From NCBI RefSeq assembly GCF_047948215.1, contig NC_134456.1:56747959-56811958 (forward strand): a DNA stretch of 64,000 nt, given 5' to 3'. Position numbers and translations under genes: made by a program. The stretch's first letter is position 1. Every line of letters starts with the position of its first letter. This DNA comes from Lycorma delicatula (Eukaryota; Arthropoda; Insecta; Hemiptera; Fulgoridae). Below are positions 12,064-23,654 of the stretch, piece after piece. The notes beneath the pieces are model-generated. The model was not told where the DNA came from. It did no database searches and saw nothing but the letters and a program-made list of their open reading frames with translations.

Positions 12064-12774
12064 TAGATAGAATAAAACTTAGTGACAGTCAGTAATAAAA
12101 ACTTACCTTTAAAAACACTATTTCTTTTAAAAAAATCTGGCAAAGAATATAATAATGATGTCATTTCTTTTGATCTAATGTATGTGCGCAGCAGAATTAA
12201 AACAACTATCATAATTACATCACACGCTTGACCAGTTAATTTGACCAGTTTCCATTAATATTTTCAGAAATTAATTTTAATTACTTTAACATAGGCCTAA
12301 ATGTACTACGTTTCATGCGATAAGAATTACAAAAAATTCATTTAAAAACCCAGTAAAAATAAAAGATCATAGAATTTCTGTAAAAGAAAAGCGTTATTTG
12401 AATAGTAATTTAATTTTTTTTACATAGTATAACTATTTTTTCTGTCCAATGCAGATGTAAACAATCCGGGTAGTTAATCGTCCGAAAAATTGGGGTTTGG
12501 ATAATCATCGTCCTATTTTAAATTTGAGTAACTTTATGAACAGTATGTTTAATTTTAATGGAAAAGAAGAAATGATATCACCTTTTTTTTTTTTATACCT
12601 ATTTTTATTTGAAAAGAATATGTCGATTAATTTCGTACCAGTTTTGTATAATTTCCGTTAAGTGTCAAAATACGTTTGTTTTGAGTAATTACGTAATATT
12701 ATTATATTAAATTGCCATGTACTTAAAAGAAAAAAAAAATTAAAAACTCCCCTTATTTATCATTGTGAATGTCA
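12064..12774. other. AT-rich, no gene seen
   Basis: No coding or structural signal recognised. Confidence 0.5.
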
Positions 12775-13380
12775 ATAAGCGGCAATATCTCTTAGGATTC
12801 GTTGAAAAAAATCGCGATCTTGGTAGCACTGGCGTCGAATAAACTGAAACGGGATACGATTCAAGCAGTGTTCTACAAGGTGTTTGTTTTATTCCGTTGT
12901 TTTACCCATCTCCAAGCAATTTCTGTCGTCTAAGCACGAGCCCCTCTTTTCTGGTAAACTAAATTTTCCGAGTGATTGACCGTTTGATGGTTATAATTAT
13001 TCGGTAGGTTTCAAATGCGAGCCACTCGTCTGAGAAAATTACCGTTCCGGCCGGTTATAATTTGCTATGAGAGGCAGTAACGTTTTTGCACTTCTGTCCT
13101 GTACAGCGACCAGAAAACATTCTTTAGGTTCACGGCAGATACAGCTTAAACTCATTGCTGAGGTAGATCCTCGGATATTATGATTTTGACGTGAGAACAA
13201 GTTTTCACCGAGCTCCCCGATTACAAGGGATTGTTTGTAATATTGTGGGCAAAACTTTACTCACAGTAAATGCGTCGATCAACATTTTGGTACGATTAAT
13301 CTCCATCTCCTGCAGACAAAATTTGACGATTATTACCCTCTTCACCCAACAGTAAGAAATAAAATCTCTTTTGCGGAATG
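12775..13380 (-). pseudogene. Merlin/ISXO2-like transposase relic
   Basis: Read on the minus strand from 13378: RKRDFISYCWVKR, QEMEINRTKMLIDAF, TIPCNRG, a KNVFWSL segment, then PAGTVIFSDEWLAFETYR (second catalytic Asp in FSDEW, 13022-13036), VNHSENLVYQKRG and TEIAWRWVKQRNK (the Glu-Trp helix, 12905-12930). This order (N-R-G, then S-D-x-W, then N-H-S, then I-E-x-x-W) is that of the IS1016/ISXO2-like DDE domain used by eukaryotic Merlin transposons. The first Asp region is not readable and several stops and shifts are present, so it is dead. The FSDEW and E-x-A-W-R-W-V-K matches are specific; overall identity is inferred from motif order. Confidence 0.7.
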
Positions 13381-13599
13381 GTAATCTAGATTCGACAAGG
13401 AAAGTTTCCTGTTTAATTTAAATTTAAATGATTGAGTGTCGTTATTTTTTTTTTACATATTAAAAAAAAGGTTAACCGAGATGTCATAAACGTATACAAT
13501 TAGCCTGAAAGAAAAAAAATTAACATTTTATTTGTTAATAAAACGACAGATGGCAGTAGTGAGTGTTACTAGTACAGACTGTAGTTTCACCTTACAATT

Positions 13600-14125
13600 T
13601 TTTTTTATTGTCTTCAGTCATTTGACTGGTTTGATGAAGCTCTCCAAGATTCCTTATCTAGTGCTAGTCGTTTCATTTCGATATACCCCCTACATTCTAC
13701 ATCCCTAACAATTTGTTTTACATATTCCAAACTTGCCTGCCTGCACAATTGTTTCCTTCTACCTGACCCGCTAATATTAAAGCGACTATTCCAGGATGCC
13801 TTAATATGTGGCCTATAAGTCTGTTTCTTCTTTTAACTACATTTTTCCAAATGCTTCTTTCTACATCGATTTGCCGCAACACCTCTTCATTTGTCACTTC
13901 ATCCACCCACCTGATTTTTAACATTCTCTTATAGCACCGCATTTCAAAAGCTTCTTATCTTTGCTTCTCAGGTACTCCGATCGTCCAAGTTTCACTTCCA
14001 TATAAAGCGACGCTGCAAACATATACTTTCAAAAATCTTTTCCTGACATTTAAATTAATTTTTGATGTAAACAAATTGTATTTCTGACTGAAAGCTCGTT
14101 TCGCCTGTGCTACTTACGGTATGAA
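13600..14125 (-). pseudogene. RTE-like LINE ORF2 3' end with tail
   Basis: C-terminal part of a LINE endonuclease-reverse transcriptase. On the minus strand from 14125: QAKRAFSQKYNLFTSKINL, VCSVALYGSETWTI (the conserved Y-G-x-E-x-W block), EAFEMRCYKRMLKIRWVDEV, KRRNRLIGHILRH, then KQIVRDVECRGYIEMKRLA and WRASSNQSND followed by a stop and a short A-rich tail at 13600. Two frame breaks are visible. Everything upstream, including the polymerase active site, is missing: a 5'-truncated copy, the normal fate of LINE insertions. A tRNA-derived SINE begins about 25 bp beyond the truncation point. Confidence 0.85.
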
Positions 14126-14147
14126 CAGATTAAACTCGTTATCTCAA

Positions 14148-14444
14148 CCTACCGGGTTGGACTTGTAGTGAACGCGTCTTCCCAAATCAGCTGATTTGGA
14201 AGTCGAGAGTTCCAGCGTTCAAGTCCTAGTAAAGTCACTTATTTTTACACGGATATGAATACTAGATCGTGGATACCGGTGTTCTTTGGTGGTTGGGTTT
14301 CAATTAACCGCACATCTCAGGAATGGTCGAACTGAGACTGTACAAGACTACACTTTATACATATCATCCTGATTCATCCTGTGAAGTATTATCTGAACGG
14401 TAAATACCGGAGGCTAAACAGATAAAAAGAAAAGAAAAAAAATT
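14148..14444 (+). repeat. tRNA-derived SINE
   Basis: The head holds tRNA-like pol III promoter boxes: an A-box-like GGACTTGTAGTGAACG and a B box GCGTTCAAGTCC (14215-14226). Between them is the perfect 18-bp palindrome CCAAATCAGCTGATTTGG (14182-14199). The body lacks coding potential and ends in an A-rich tail (14420-14440). This is the layout of a tRNA-derived SINE moved by LINE machinery. Confidence 0.85.
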
Positions 14445-15214
14445 CGTTTTCTTAATGTACATGCATTTATTATTACTACACTTTAGATTATGTCATGATT
14501 TGTAGTTCTCTTGTTACCTGGAAAATACTCATTTCGTTTAAGCTTTAAAAAAATAATGGGCATCCATCAATTTTCTGAACCTATTTAATATTTTTAGTAT
14601 TATAATTATTAATTTAAAACAGGTCGTAAAAGGTAGGTTTATAATGTTATATATGCAACTACATAATTTCACAATATTTAGTATAACTCAGAGAACATAC
14701 TTATACGTTTACATGTGTATATTTTATTTAATTATTTTAACACAACAATTATATACTGACAGGAGTGGCACTCAATCTTATATACGAATATATTGCGTAC
14801 ATAAATGTAGAAAACTGTTGTTCGGCCCTTTTTTGGTAATCTTAAATATTTGGTGTATATATATATAAACTTAATTTATTTTCTTTAAATAATAGTTTAA
14901 ATAAAAATTAAAAAAAAAACTTTAAGGGAAAATCATTCAAGAAATCAGTTTTAAAAAAATTTCGCACTGTAAGGAAAGTATAGCAACTGTGTCTTCATTT
15001 TTTTTTTTAATTTAATTTTTCAAGAAAATATATGAACAATTTCTTACGTATTAGAGTTTAAATCCCTAGTTAAGACTTAAAAAGTAGTAGTCGGTAAAGT
15101 CAAGAGTTTTATACTGAAAAAAGTCAATTTTTGTGATTAGTTTTTAGTTCACACTTTATAAATAAATATTAGCAACATTTAATAGATTCCTTTTCTTTTT
15201 TATTTCCTTGTACG
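14445..15214. other. AT-rich, no gene seen
   Basis: No coding or RNA signal was recognised; short open frames such as 14644-14868 are AT-driven. Confidence 0.5.
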
Positions 15215-15415
15215 AAGTAAAGACAGTACTGTGATCGCGAAAATCTCGGTTTAGATTTCAACAGAAATATCCATTTTGACTATCGCTGAATCCATTTTGA
15301 CTAGTTTCGGCGTGACGTCTGTACGTACGTATCATGCATAAATCAAAAATGATTAGCCGTAGAATTTCGAAATTTTGGATTTAAGACTTTGGTAACATCT
15401 AGTTGTGCTGGACAC
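15215..15415 (+). repeat. dispersed non-coding repeat, copy A
   Basis: Shares ACGTACGTAT, a GCATAA..TCAAAAA run, TAGCCGTAG, GAAATTTTGGAT and GTAACATCT with the reverse complement of copy B (32108-32690). It is a short fragment of a non-coding dispersed family whose better copies are B and C (53978-54440). No terminal repeats were identified. Confidence 0.6.
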
Positions 15416-16659
15416 ACAGGTGTCTTAAAAATATATACTTTATATAGTAATTATTATGTTTATAATAATTATTACTTTAATATGTACTTTTGTAGCTTAT
15501 TACCTGCTTATACGAGGTATAACTGAAATGTAAAATATCCATTCACTCGTAATCGATGGATGAAACAATTACTATGAAAATCCATCATGACAAATAAAAA
15601 TAAATAAATGTTATTTGATTTTCAAAAAATTATTTTAATGAAACCACAACAGCTGTTCTGTAAATAGTATCTTCCTCTAGTGTTACAAACAGAATACTAA
15701 AGCTAAAAGTACTTACAACGAAAAAGGTAAATGCAAAAACCACAAGAGATAAAATGCACAGAGACAAAGAACAATAATATGAAGTGCATACGTACCTCCT
15801 TTTTTTGAGTTGACCAATAGTATTTATTGTTAAATTTATATACGTATTACTGATACATGCGTACACTGCCTATTGTTGCTCTTTACTCTTTACTAGTATA
15901 TACTATATCAGTAACTACTGTGCTACTATGTAAATAGCAGCTATAGCTACTACTATAAAGGAAAAAAATATATATCGATCAAAAAAATTAAAAAAAGGTC
16001 TTCTTTTAACTTTTCTGTCTTTAAGTGGAAAAATCTTTTTTAACGATAAAAATGTTTAAATAAATTGTAAAAATCACCAAAATTCCAATGCTCTGAAGTT
16101 CAAAACATTTATTTTTGTCAGATGGACATTTGTACGTATGTACAGTATGTACGTACGTATGTATGTATGTCTTATAAATCTGAACATCGCTGATCGATTT
16201 TCTTCAAACTTGGTAGAAAGGTACCTAGTATTAAATTAAATTTTTTAAAAAATTGGAAAAACGGGGGTATGGGGTATTTTGACCAAAATAAAATTTCAAA
16301 TCTATACTAGGACACTTTAGAAATAAATAATAAACTTATTTAGAAATAAGTTTTTTTATCAAAATGACAAATCACCATCAATTTTTATTTAATATTTACC
16401 CGTTCCTAAAGTGACTATATATTTTTGCTTTTTCTTACCCATATATTATGCTTCGGTAAAAGGCTTAATGGGAATTTTTCCCCATTTGTATTTTCTAATA
16501 CAGTGGGTGAATCAGTGGGTGTTTAAACAATTTTAGAAATGGTTTGCCCATCCCACTCCAATAGTCTGTGGTAAAAAAAATATATATCTTTTATAACCTA
16601 AAAAAACAATATTTTAAATTTAAATCCATCTCGCAAGTTACCCTTTGCTTTTAAACTAT
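15416..16659. other. AT-rich; GTAC/GTAT microsatellite
   Basis: Contains a GTAC/GTAT-rich tract at about 16132-16170 followed by an anonymous repeat-like stretch to about 16260. No gene seen; the 15630-15866 minus-strand open frame has no family resemblance. Confidence 0.5.
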
Positions 16660-16784
16660 TTTTTTTTTTGTCTTCAGTCATTTGACTGGTTTGATGCAGC
16701 TCTCCAAGATTCCCTATCTAGTGCTAGTCGTTTCATTTCAGTATACCCTCTACATCCTACATCCCTAACAATTTGTTTTACATT
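16660..16784 (-). pseudogene. RTE-like LINE 3' end, strongly truncated
   Basis: A 125-bp piece nearly identical to the terminal part of the LINE at 13600-14125 (same strand, same tail), encoding only the last ~35 codons. It breaks off abruptly at 16784, consistent with severe 5' truncation. Two close copies 3 kb apart on the same strand suggest a recently active family. Confidence 0.85.
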
Positions 16785-18099
16785 TCATAGTTTATTTAGA
16801 ATTATGGCTGTATCTATGTGATTTTAAAAAGTCATATTTAAATTTATTATTTCCCCTTAGGGATTATTTCCTTGAAAATTAATTTTACTTGAATGCTTCT
16901 CCTTGAGTATACGGAGCCCCCAAATTGAACATTTTTTTTTTTTTTTTTACTTGCCTTATTAAAACTCCCAAAGTTTATTCAATTTTGTTTCATGTGTGTC
17001 CTCAAATCTTGCATCCTTAATTTAACATACTTCCTAATATTGCCGCCGATCGATAAAATTTCTCACAGTTACTAAGGTCGGGTGGCAATATATTATTCCA
17101 GCATTATTTTTCAAACATCCCCCCGACCGGAGTAAATTAAGGGTGCGGGTGTAAAAACAGCAAAATCTGCAAACCGAATATGCAGGGTTTAAAATCCAAA
17201 TTAACCTACTAATTAAACTCGTGCAATATATGATAATAATCTGATTATTCTATGACTGAAAAGTATAAAGCAAGTTTTTAAAAATCTTTAAAAGTTTCTT
17301 TAAAGTATGTTCTTTTGAGCGTACGAAAAATATACTGTTGGTCATTCCGATATATATCATATCACAATATTTACAATTTATGTACGCCTTGTTTATTAAA
17401 TTTAGAATCGTTGTTTATTATTTTCTTATAATTATTATTAATATATTTAAGTAGTTTATTATTTGTAGTATACGCGGTGTTATGATAATTTTTTTTGTAA
17501 AATCTTCTGATTTTTTGGCGTGTATTCATTTTTTATATGTATTTTTTCTGGTAATAATTTTATACTGTTCATCGTATTAATTTTATTATATATTCTATGT
17601 TATAATTTATTTATTGTATTAGTATTATATCCATTTGTATGAGCAATATTTTAATTATTATATAATTACTTATAATATAATTTCTTTATAATTATAAAGG
17701 TATAATTTCTTTATTTAGGGAAACTTTATCTATTTTAAATAATATAGTGTGACGATATAATTATAATTCCTTTCCTTTACATATCTTTGATAAATTACCG
17801 TAGTCTAATAAATAAATATAGAATATTTACGTTTCTTTTTAAAAATAATTTTTTTTTTAGATGTTTAACGATAAAGTAACTACACCTTCCTATATGTAGA
17901 AAATTTACATTTTAAATCCTACCCAAAACAAATTCGATTAGTTTACTACCAAGTTTTGTTTTTAAAATTAATATTTTATTTGTACTCTAAAAAAATAGAT
18001 TATATTACAATTTCCTCGTCCTTTTTTCTTATACAAATATGAAGTTATTGTAAAACAATTAAAACTACTAATTATCCTTTGACACCTTAATGGCCCAAT
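16785..18099. other. AT-rich, no gene seen
   Basis: Very AT-rich with many TA steps. A GC-richer patch at 17040-17170 resembles nothing recognised. Confidence 0.5.
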
Positions 18100-18270
18100 A
18101 ACTAAACCTACCGTATCTCCGTATCTAGCTCTTAGACTCTTTACCGGAGGTCATCTTCAATACTTCAGCAACAGACATCTTTCAGTCTCAAATGTATCCT
18201 GAGTCAGGATGCCACCGATGTAAATGCCACGAAGGACATTCCCGTCAGTGTACTACCACTAACCTAATTA
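18100..18270 (+). pseudogene. possible LINE ORF1 zinc-knuckle fragment
   Basis: One open stretch carries CHRCKCHEGHSRQC (near 18208), which resembles the CCHC nucleic-acid-binding knuckle of LINE ORF1/Gag proteins, preceded by LPEVIF and QSQMYPESG. The His is one position off the usual C-x2-C-x4-H-x4-C spacing, so this is tentative. No other part of an element is attached. Confidence 0.3.
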
Positions 18271-18857
18271 AACTGTCTTTCGATGGTCTTAAGCAAGACC
18301 ATACAGATTGAGTTGCTAAATCCTACACCTACCCGTAAACGGTAAAAAGGTGAGCTAAAGACCCCCGTTCCCGATACATATTACTAGTTTATTAAAAATC
18401 AAAGATTTCTTCAAAAATTAGTTTAAACACGTAACTGGATGAACAAGTTCCAAAGCTTTTATGAAAATTTGACTGAGTGTGTGCAATCATCTTTTGATAT
18501 AAATGGTGAGGGGAACATATACGCATTTGTATGATATAACCATAAAAAAATATAATTATATATATTTAATTTTAATTTAATTAAATATAATGGTTTATTT
18601 AAATAAAAAAATGCTTAATTTTTCACACACAAACACAAATAACATACCTATGTATTTTTTATTTAATTATCTTTTTCCTTGTATATAATTAACCATACTT
18701 GCAATTTACAAACGTATTAAATATCTATATATTTTTCCCATGTACATAATTAACCCATTGCAGCAATTTACTTTTTGCAAATTGTTACACTGCTCATTAC
18801 TACTCTATATTTGCCAAAGGCATAACGTCTTTGTAGGAGCGAATATGTTGGACGTCA
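18271..18857. other. AT-rich, no gene seen
   Basis: No recognisable feature. Confidence 0.5.
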
Positions 18858-19292
18858 GTGTGCAATACTCTTTGGACGGTATGACTTCCGAGCAGACCTA
18901 CTAGATATTGCGATAAACAGGTGCATTCGGAGGGACTGCATTATCCTACTAGATGCTATCCAAACGTCATCGTGTTGGGAGTTTTGAAAGTGTAGAGAAC
19001 AGGATTGTGCGTTATTTTTTGGTATGAATAGTCTACCTGAGGGAAAGGGACGCAGCCAGTAATCTTATAGGCTCCTGGTGAAGAGGTGGGGGAAATCCAA
19101 TATGGCCGCCGTAACGTAACACCAAAGTCCTGAAATTCTATAGGTTAGTGGTGAAGAAAAGACATTTAGGTACTACTTGTGTTATTTTTTAGGATTTTGG
19201 CTCATCTATCTACAATAAAGGGAGAGTATTTTTTTACCACTGAAAAAATGAGATTTAAAAAAGAATAATACAGATTCCTGAGATTTGACATG
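18858..19292. repeat. dispersed repeat D, copy 1 (short form)
   Basis: Closely matches 56115-57084 at both ends. Shared landmarks are TGCAATACTCTTTGGACGG at the start, ATGGCCGCCGTAACGTAACA in the middle and GACATGTTTTTTT at the end. The short form lacks about 545 bp present in copy 2 (56280-56825). No coding capacity was found. Confidence 0.85.
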
Positions 19293-19294
19293 TT

Positions 19295-20150
19295 TTTTTT
19301 TTGTTTTTTTTGAGGTTTTTAGGGGCATCGACTACTTTGGTCATTAGCCCCATCCCACTTCAAAAAAAAATAAAAAAAGGGTTCAATATTTCACATTTTC
19401 ATGTGTCGAAAAAAAAATGAACAAAATTTTACTTTTCTTATAACTTCTGATCCAATAAAATTACTTTCTAGGCTTTCCTTTCGGCCATCCTTTTTTATGT
19501 TTCTCCATTCTTCTGACGGCCTCAACCTCTGATGACAGCGTATCTGAGGCCTCAAACATGGCATCGTCTTCCTCTATTTCGGATGCCAGTGACGTTCTTC
19601 GACTGACGTCAGTTGATGAAACTTTCGCCGGTGCTGTTAGCATCTTTGCTAAAGAATCTAAATTAATGTGCGATGATGTCTCCGCGGCGGATGAGCCGGA
19701 CTCTTTCTCTACTGCAGTACTGGGTTCAGCTGAAATAGATGCTCTCACCGAAGCTGATCTTTGCGCTTTTGGAGGCTCTATTGGTACAGGTTTTATTTCG
19801 TCTGCGCCTGGTGCTATTTCTATAATAACTTGCACCTCCATTTCCGCAGATTCAGGTTTTCTTGTCACAATTTCTTTAGATTTGTGACTACACGACGGAG
19901 CGATCTGTTTCTCTTTGTCAGATAAATCAAGATTTTTAATTCTTACACAAGTTGGTGACTTTACAATCGCAGATTTAGCTGGTTTTTTAACGGCGCTGGT
20001 GTGTCTCATGTCAACAGCGTCAGTCCGGGGATGAGCCTTCTCATCTTTACTTTGTTTTCTCTGATGAGTCGACTCAATCTTTGAATCAATGATTCTTTCA
20101 ATCATCGTCGCAAGACTTGGTGCTATCGTGTTAAGCAACTGCTCCACATT
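19295..20150 (-). CDS. LINE ORF1-like protein joined to LINE 3' tail
   Basis: A minus-strand open frame (about 228 codons if counted from a GTG at 20147; first ATG about 14 codons in) encodes a Ser/Ala/Glu-rich, low-complexity protein ending KKGWPKGKPRK, an AT-hook-like basic tail seen at the end of some insect LINE ORF1 proteins. No zinc knuckle or RRM is visible. About 110 bp after its stop comes GGGGCTAATGACC then GTCGATGCCCC and an A-rich end, the same tail that closes the LINE at 43412-44592 (44541-44569). ORF2 is absent, so the copy resembles a half-LINE: ORF1 plus 3' UTR only. The missing upstream ATG suggests 5' truncation at the boundary with repeat E (20151). Confidence 0.6.
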
Positions 20151-21180
20151 AATATTTTAAAATTAATCTGGCATTTTGTAACAAATTTTAGTTTTGGTAC
20201 GCATAGCGAGTCCATTAAGTTTAGTAAATCGATAACACCATGATACCCCCTTCGAAATTGTGAAATGACCGTTAAAAAGTTGTTTTAACCGCGTATGTGC
20301 GAATCATTTTTGTTGAAATCGCAATGCCATTTTTCGATTTCAACACTTCACGTTCTACTTCTAGCCACTTCGAACGTTTTCCGCGTTTTTGCGTTTCCCT
20401 TTGCACAGGTTTTTCGAAATGTCCTGATCTCATCATGTTTTAATCATTTTTTCTGTTAGTGGTGGTCCAAAATGTCTTTTAGCGTTCCTATTCTCACGTT
20501 TTTCTGTATATTTCACATCCTGCAATTTATAGTTTTGGATGATGATACGAACGTCACCTGTTAGTACTTTCCATAGTACTAACGATAAAAACACAGTATA
20601 CATACATTCGTAAACTCGACTCAGTAATTCATTAATCGGGTGAGAGAACTTCAGCAGGATTCCTCCAATGACAGCCCGTGTTATGCGAGAAGTTTCAAGA
20701 AGGTCAAGAACGCTGTTGCGTTATCTCTCTCAATAAAGTTCTTAAGATATCCTAAGGAGTGCCACGATATACATCTTTAAAGTCAAAAGACAACGCGCAA
20801 GGCTTTCAGAAATAATCGAAACCTTTACGATAAAAGACGCACTTTATCTTTAAGGCCTATTTTAAGGGCCTTATACACCAGTAGCAAGGTATGTTACTCT
20901 TAATTATCGCTTAAATAACGACTTACGTCCAGCCTATACCCATTAACGTTATCATAAAACTTCAACATGTGCCATAAAGAAAAACATAAAAAAAAAATTA
21001 TAACAGTTACTGTTTAATTAAAAATTTTTGTTTCAATTGCAATATTAAAAAGAGCGCAAATGTGATCAGATATTTACAGCCCGAAAGTGTTGAAAAAGTT
21101 TTTTTCTTTCTTCTTTTAATTTCTAACAGTCAGAAGACTGCATAACATAGAATTTAGATCTTCGGTAAGACTGTAGATGC
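20151..21180. repeat. dispersed repeat E, copy 1
   Basis: Same sequence as 63372-63914 in the same orientation, nearly identical over 20588-20985, plus short flanking matches (20151-20192 and 21118-21180). Segment 20193-20587 is missing from copy 2. Contains the inverted repeat TAAGGCCT..AGGGCCTTA. No coding frame found. In both places it sits immediately upstream of a minus-strand transposon gene relic. Confidence 0.85.
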
Positions 21181-23080
21181 AGTCTAGATACAATATCTTT
21201 TCAGTTTAGCAAAAAGCAAATAAATATGTGAATCCAGAGAAAAAAAAAAGAAACTAAAATGAGCATTCAGTTAAAAACAGAATTCACAAGTTATCAGTTC
21301 ACCACGGAGGAAAATTACAAAGAGTTAAAAATAAGATTTCTTTTAAAAAAATTCATTTTTCTAATATAATAGCTACATGCGAAATTTTGTCTGTCTATTT
21401 GCAACAAGATCACACGAAATCCTACCAACCGATTGCTTTCAAACTGTCAGGAGACATTCGTGTTATCCCAGAGAAGTTTTTAAGCAACAGCTTGAGGACA
21501 CAGCCCAGTTGGGGGTGAAGTTGTGAATTTTTTTTTTTAAATACGTAAAGCATTTTTTAAATGATATATTTGGTTATGTTTAATCACGCAAATTTTTTCT
21601 TAATTTTAATAAAATGTTAAATTTTTAGAGGCTTTACTTTTTTTATTTCTACAATAAAACTGCAAAAATGTATTTTTCTTATAAAAATATTTAAGCTTAT
21701 GTAATTCAATTAATTTGCACCGACTTGATTTTATTTGTTTTTAACAACGTCAACCTTAATTAAAAAGGCAGAAAGACGTTTAGACATTTTAGAGAAAATT
21801 TAATAACATAACTTTAGGTAAACTCTTGTCTCAGTTATAGTTTACAGTTTTAAGTTGATCTGATATTTAACCGTATCAAATCCGCCAATATCTTAAAAAA
21901 ATATACAACAAATAGAAGTGTTAAAAATGACGTAAGATCCAGTTTCGCAAATCATAAACGTAAAATGCCTTCTTATTTTCGGAGTCAACAAGTGTGAATA
22001 TAACATTGTGTAACCAAAAATACATAAGGTAGCAAATCTAATAAGATGTTAAATAACAATTCAACAGTAATTGTTTGAAATAATATTAAAAATAAGACAA
22101 ACAAAACATCCGAGTGGAGGAGTGTTTATATATATTTTTTTAAAAACGTTTTATTATAATGAATTTCCTTCAGAATATGAATCCAAATCTGGACTTACCT
22201 TTACAATACTCAAATTAGTGAGGTTATCATAATATGCAAGAATATTAGCTTTAGTCGTATAACTCGAGATCGTGCTACATATTTTATAAGTGCAAAATTA
22301 ATTTTTTTTTTATAATTATAATTCATGGTAAATGATTAACTTAGGATAAACAGTAAAAACGTTATTAAATTTGTGATAATTGCGGAAACACCCAATTGCT
22401 TGACAAATTTTATTATTCTTTTAAAATAATATTAAAAGAATTTTATTGTTGAAAATGATGTAGTAGAAAAAAGCATAAGAGGTAACTCAGCGAACGAACC
22501 GACTCTCTGAGGATTATACTCGATATCTAAAAAATAAGAACCTCCACAAGAATAGTTAATCACTTATAATGCTTTTCAAATTTATATCCACCATACGCCT
22601 ACTGATAACCTTGCAGACATTTTTTATTGACGGATGACTTATGAATATTAAAAATAAATCGTTATACTCGTTTCTTTCATTTAGCGTATTCCATACTTAA
22701 AATTCATTCTATACGCATACCGCTGAAAATCAAAGTAAAGAAAGACCGATGGCAGATAATATTTTATTTTTTAATCTTTTCTAACTAAATATTAAAAAAA
22801 TATTAAGAATCTTCGATCGAACATGAAGGCTTACTGCATCACTAAAATCTTAAAAATAAAATAAAAACAGATAAAATAATAAAATAAGGATAAACTCTAT
22901 TTTATTTAGATTACTTACCTAAAATTTTCTAAGTTAATGTTTGGTTAATAAGAAAATAATTGAATAACTGGTTATTAATCTATATGTATTTAAAATAATT
23001 GGCAGAATTCTTGACAGAGCCTCCCAACCACTAGACCGATAGTAGTACGGAAATAGGGGTACGTCGTCAAAAATGACGTC
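21181..23080. other. AT-rich; repeat-like piece at 21365-21520
   Basis: The 21365-21520 stretch has the look of a transposon end (TTTTGTCTGTCTATTTGC followed by a conserved-looking stretch), but no family could be named. Nothing else is recognised. Confidence 0.4.
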
Positions 23081-23083
23081 CTT

Positions 23084-23270
23084 CCAAGATGGCGGCCGTC
23101 CGCCATCTTGGAATCCATGATGGCGACCGTCGGTTATCTTGGCGGCCATCTTGTCCGCCAATTTGAGATAGCGACTATGATGGTGGACAAGATGGAGGTG
23201 GTCGGTCATCTTGGATAGTGACGTCAGTGACGCCGTAGCCCGCCAAGATGGCGGTGGACGGCCATCTTGG
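23084..23270. promoter_or_regulatory. cluster of eight CAAGATGGC-type motifs
   Basis: In 187 bp there are eight copies or near copies of CCAAGATGGCGG in both orientations (about 23084, 23100, 23134, 23147, 23187, 23204, 23242, 23260), forming imperfect inverted repeats. The core AAGATGGC/GCCATCTT is the known binding motif of YY1/Pleiohomeotic zinc-finger proteins; actual binding is inference. GC content jumps sharply from here to about 23540, unlike the flanks. It lies about 570 bp before the polymerase pseudogene and could be promoter, terminal or subterminal sequence of that element. Confidence 0.7.
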
Positions 23271-23551
23271 ATTGTGACGTGTTTTTTGACGACGTACCTC
23301 GAGAATGATCCTGGTTGTCCATGCGACGGCGTCGGGAGGCGCGCGTCACAGAGTGAGGATCTCGTCGTAGATCGTGCACTGGGAGGCGGCGGTGTGTGCG
23401 CGTGCGTGCGTCAGCGGACAACGTAGAGAAAGATGTTTACAGTGCGGGACGTGGCGCTCGACTGAAGAATTGTGGATCCGACGCGGTCTGAAGCTATCCA
23501 ATCGCAGCGTCGGGAATCAGCGCGCACGAGAGATAAATTCCATTATTGCCT

Positions 23552-23559
23552 TATAAATA
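23552..23559 (+). promoter_or_regulatory. TATA box candidate
   Basis: TATAAATA just after the GC-rich stretch and about 100 bp before the first readable polymerase codons. A CATTCATG initiator-like sequence follows about 35 bp downstream. Placement fits a promoter for the polymerase gene, but no transcript evidence is available. Confidence 0.4.
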
Positions 23560-23654
23560 CCAAACCGGGTATGAACGGGCTATCTCGTCTCCATTCATGT
23601 TTAACATAGAGTCGATGCAGCAGTCAATATAGTCCGTATTGTCTGCGCCGTTTT

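Noticed and set aside
19558..19887. 109-codon plus-strand open frame
   Set aside because: Lies opposite the ORF1-like frame and is its shadow.
23211..23556. Overlapping open frames on both strands in the GC-rich island
   Set aside because: GC-rich sequence is stop-poor by composition; the frames overlap the motif cluster and show no domain.
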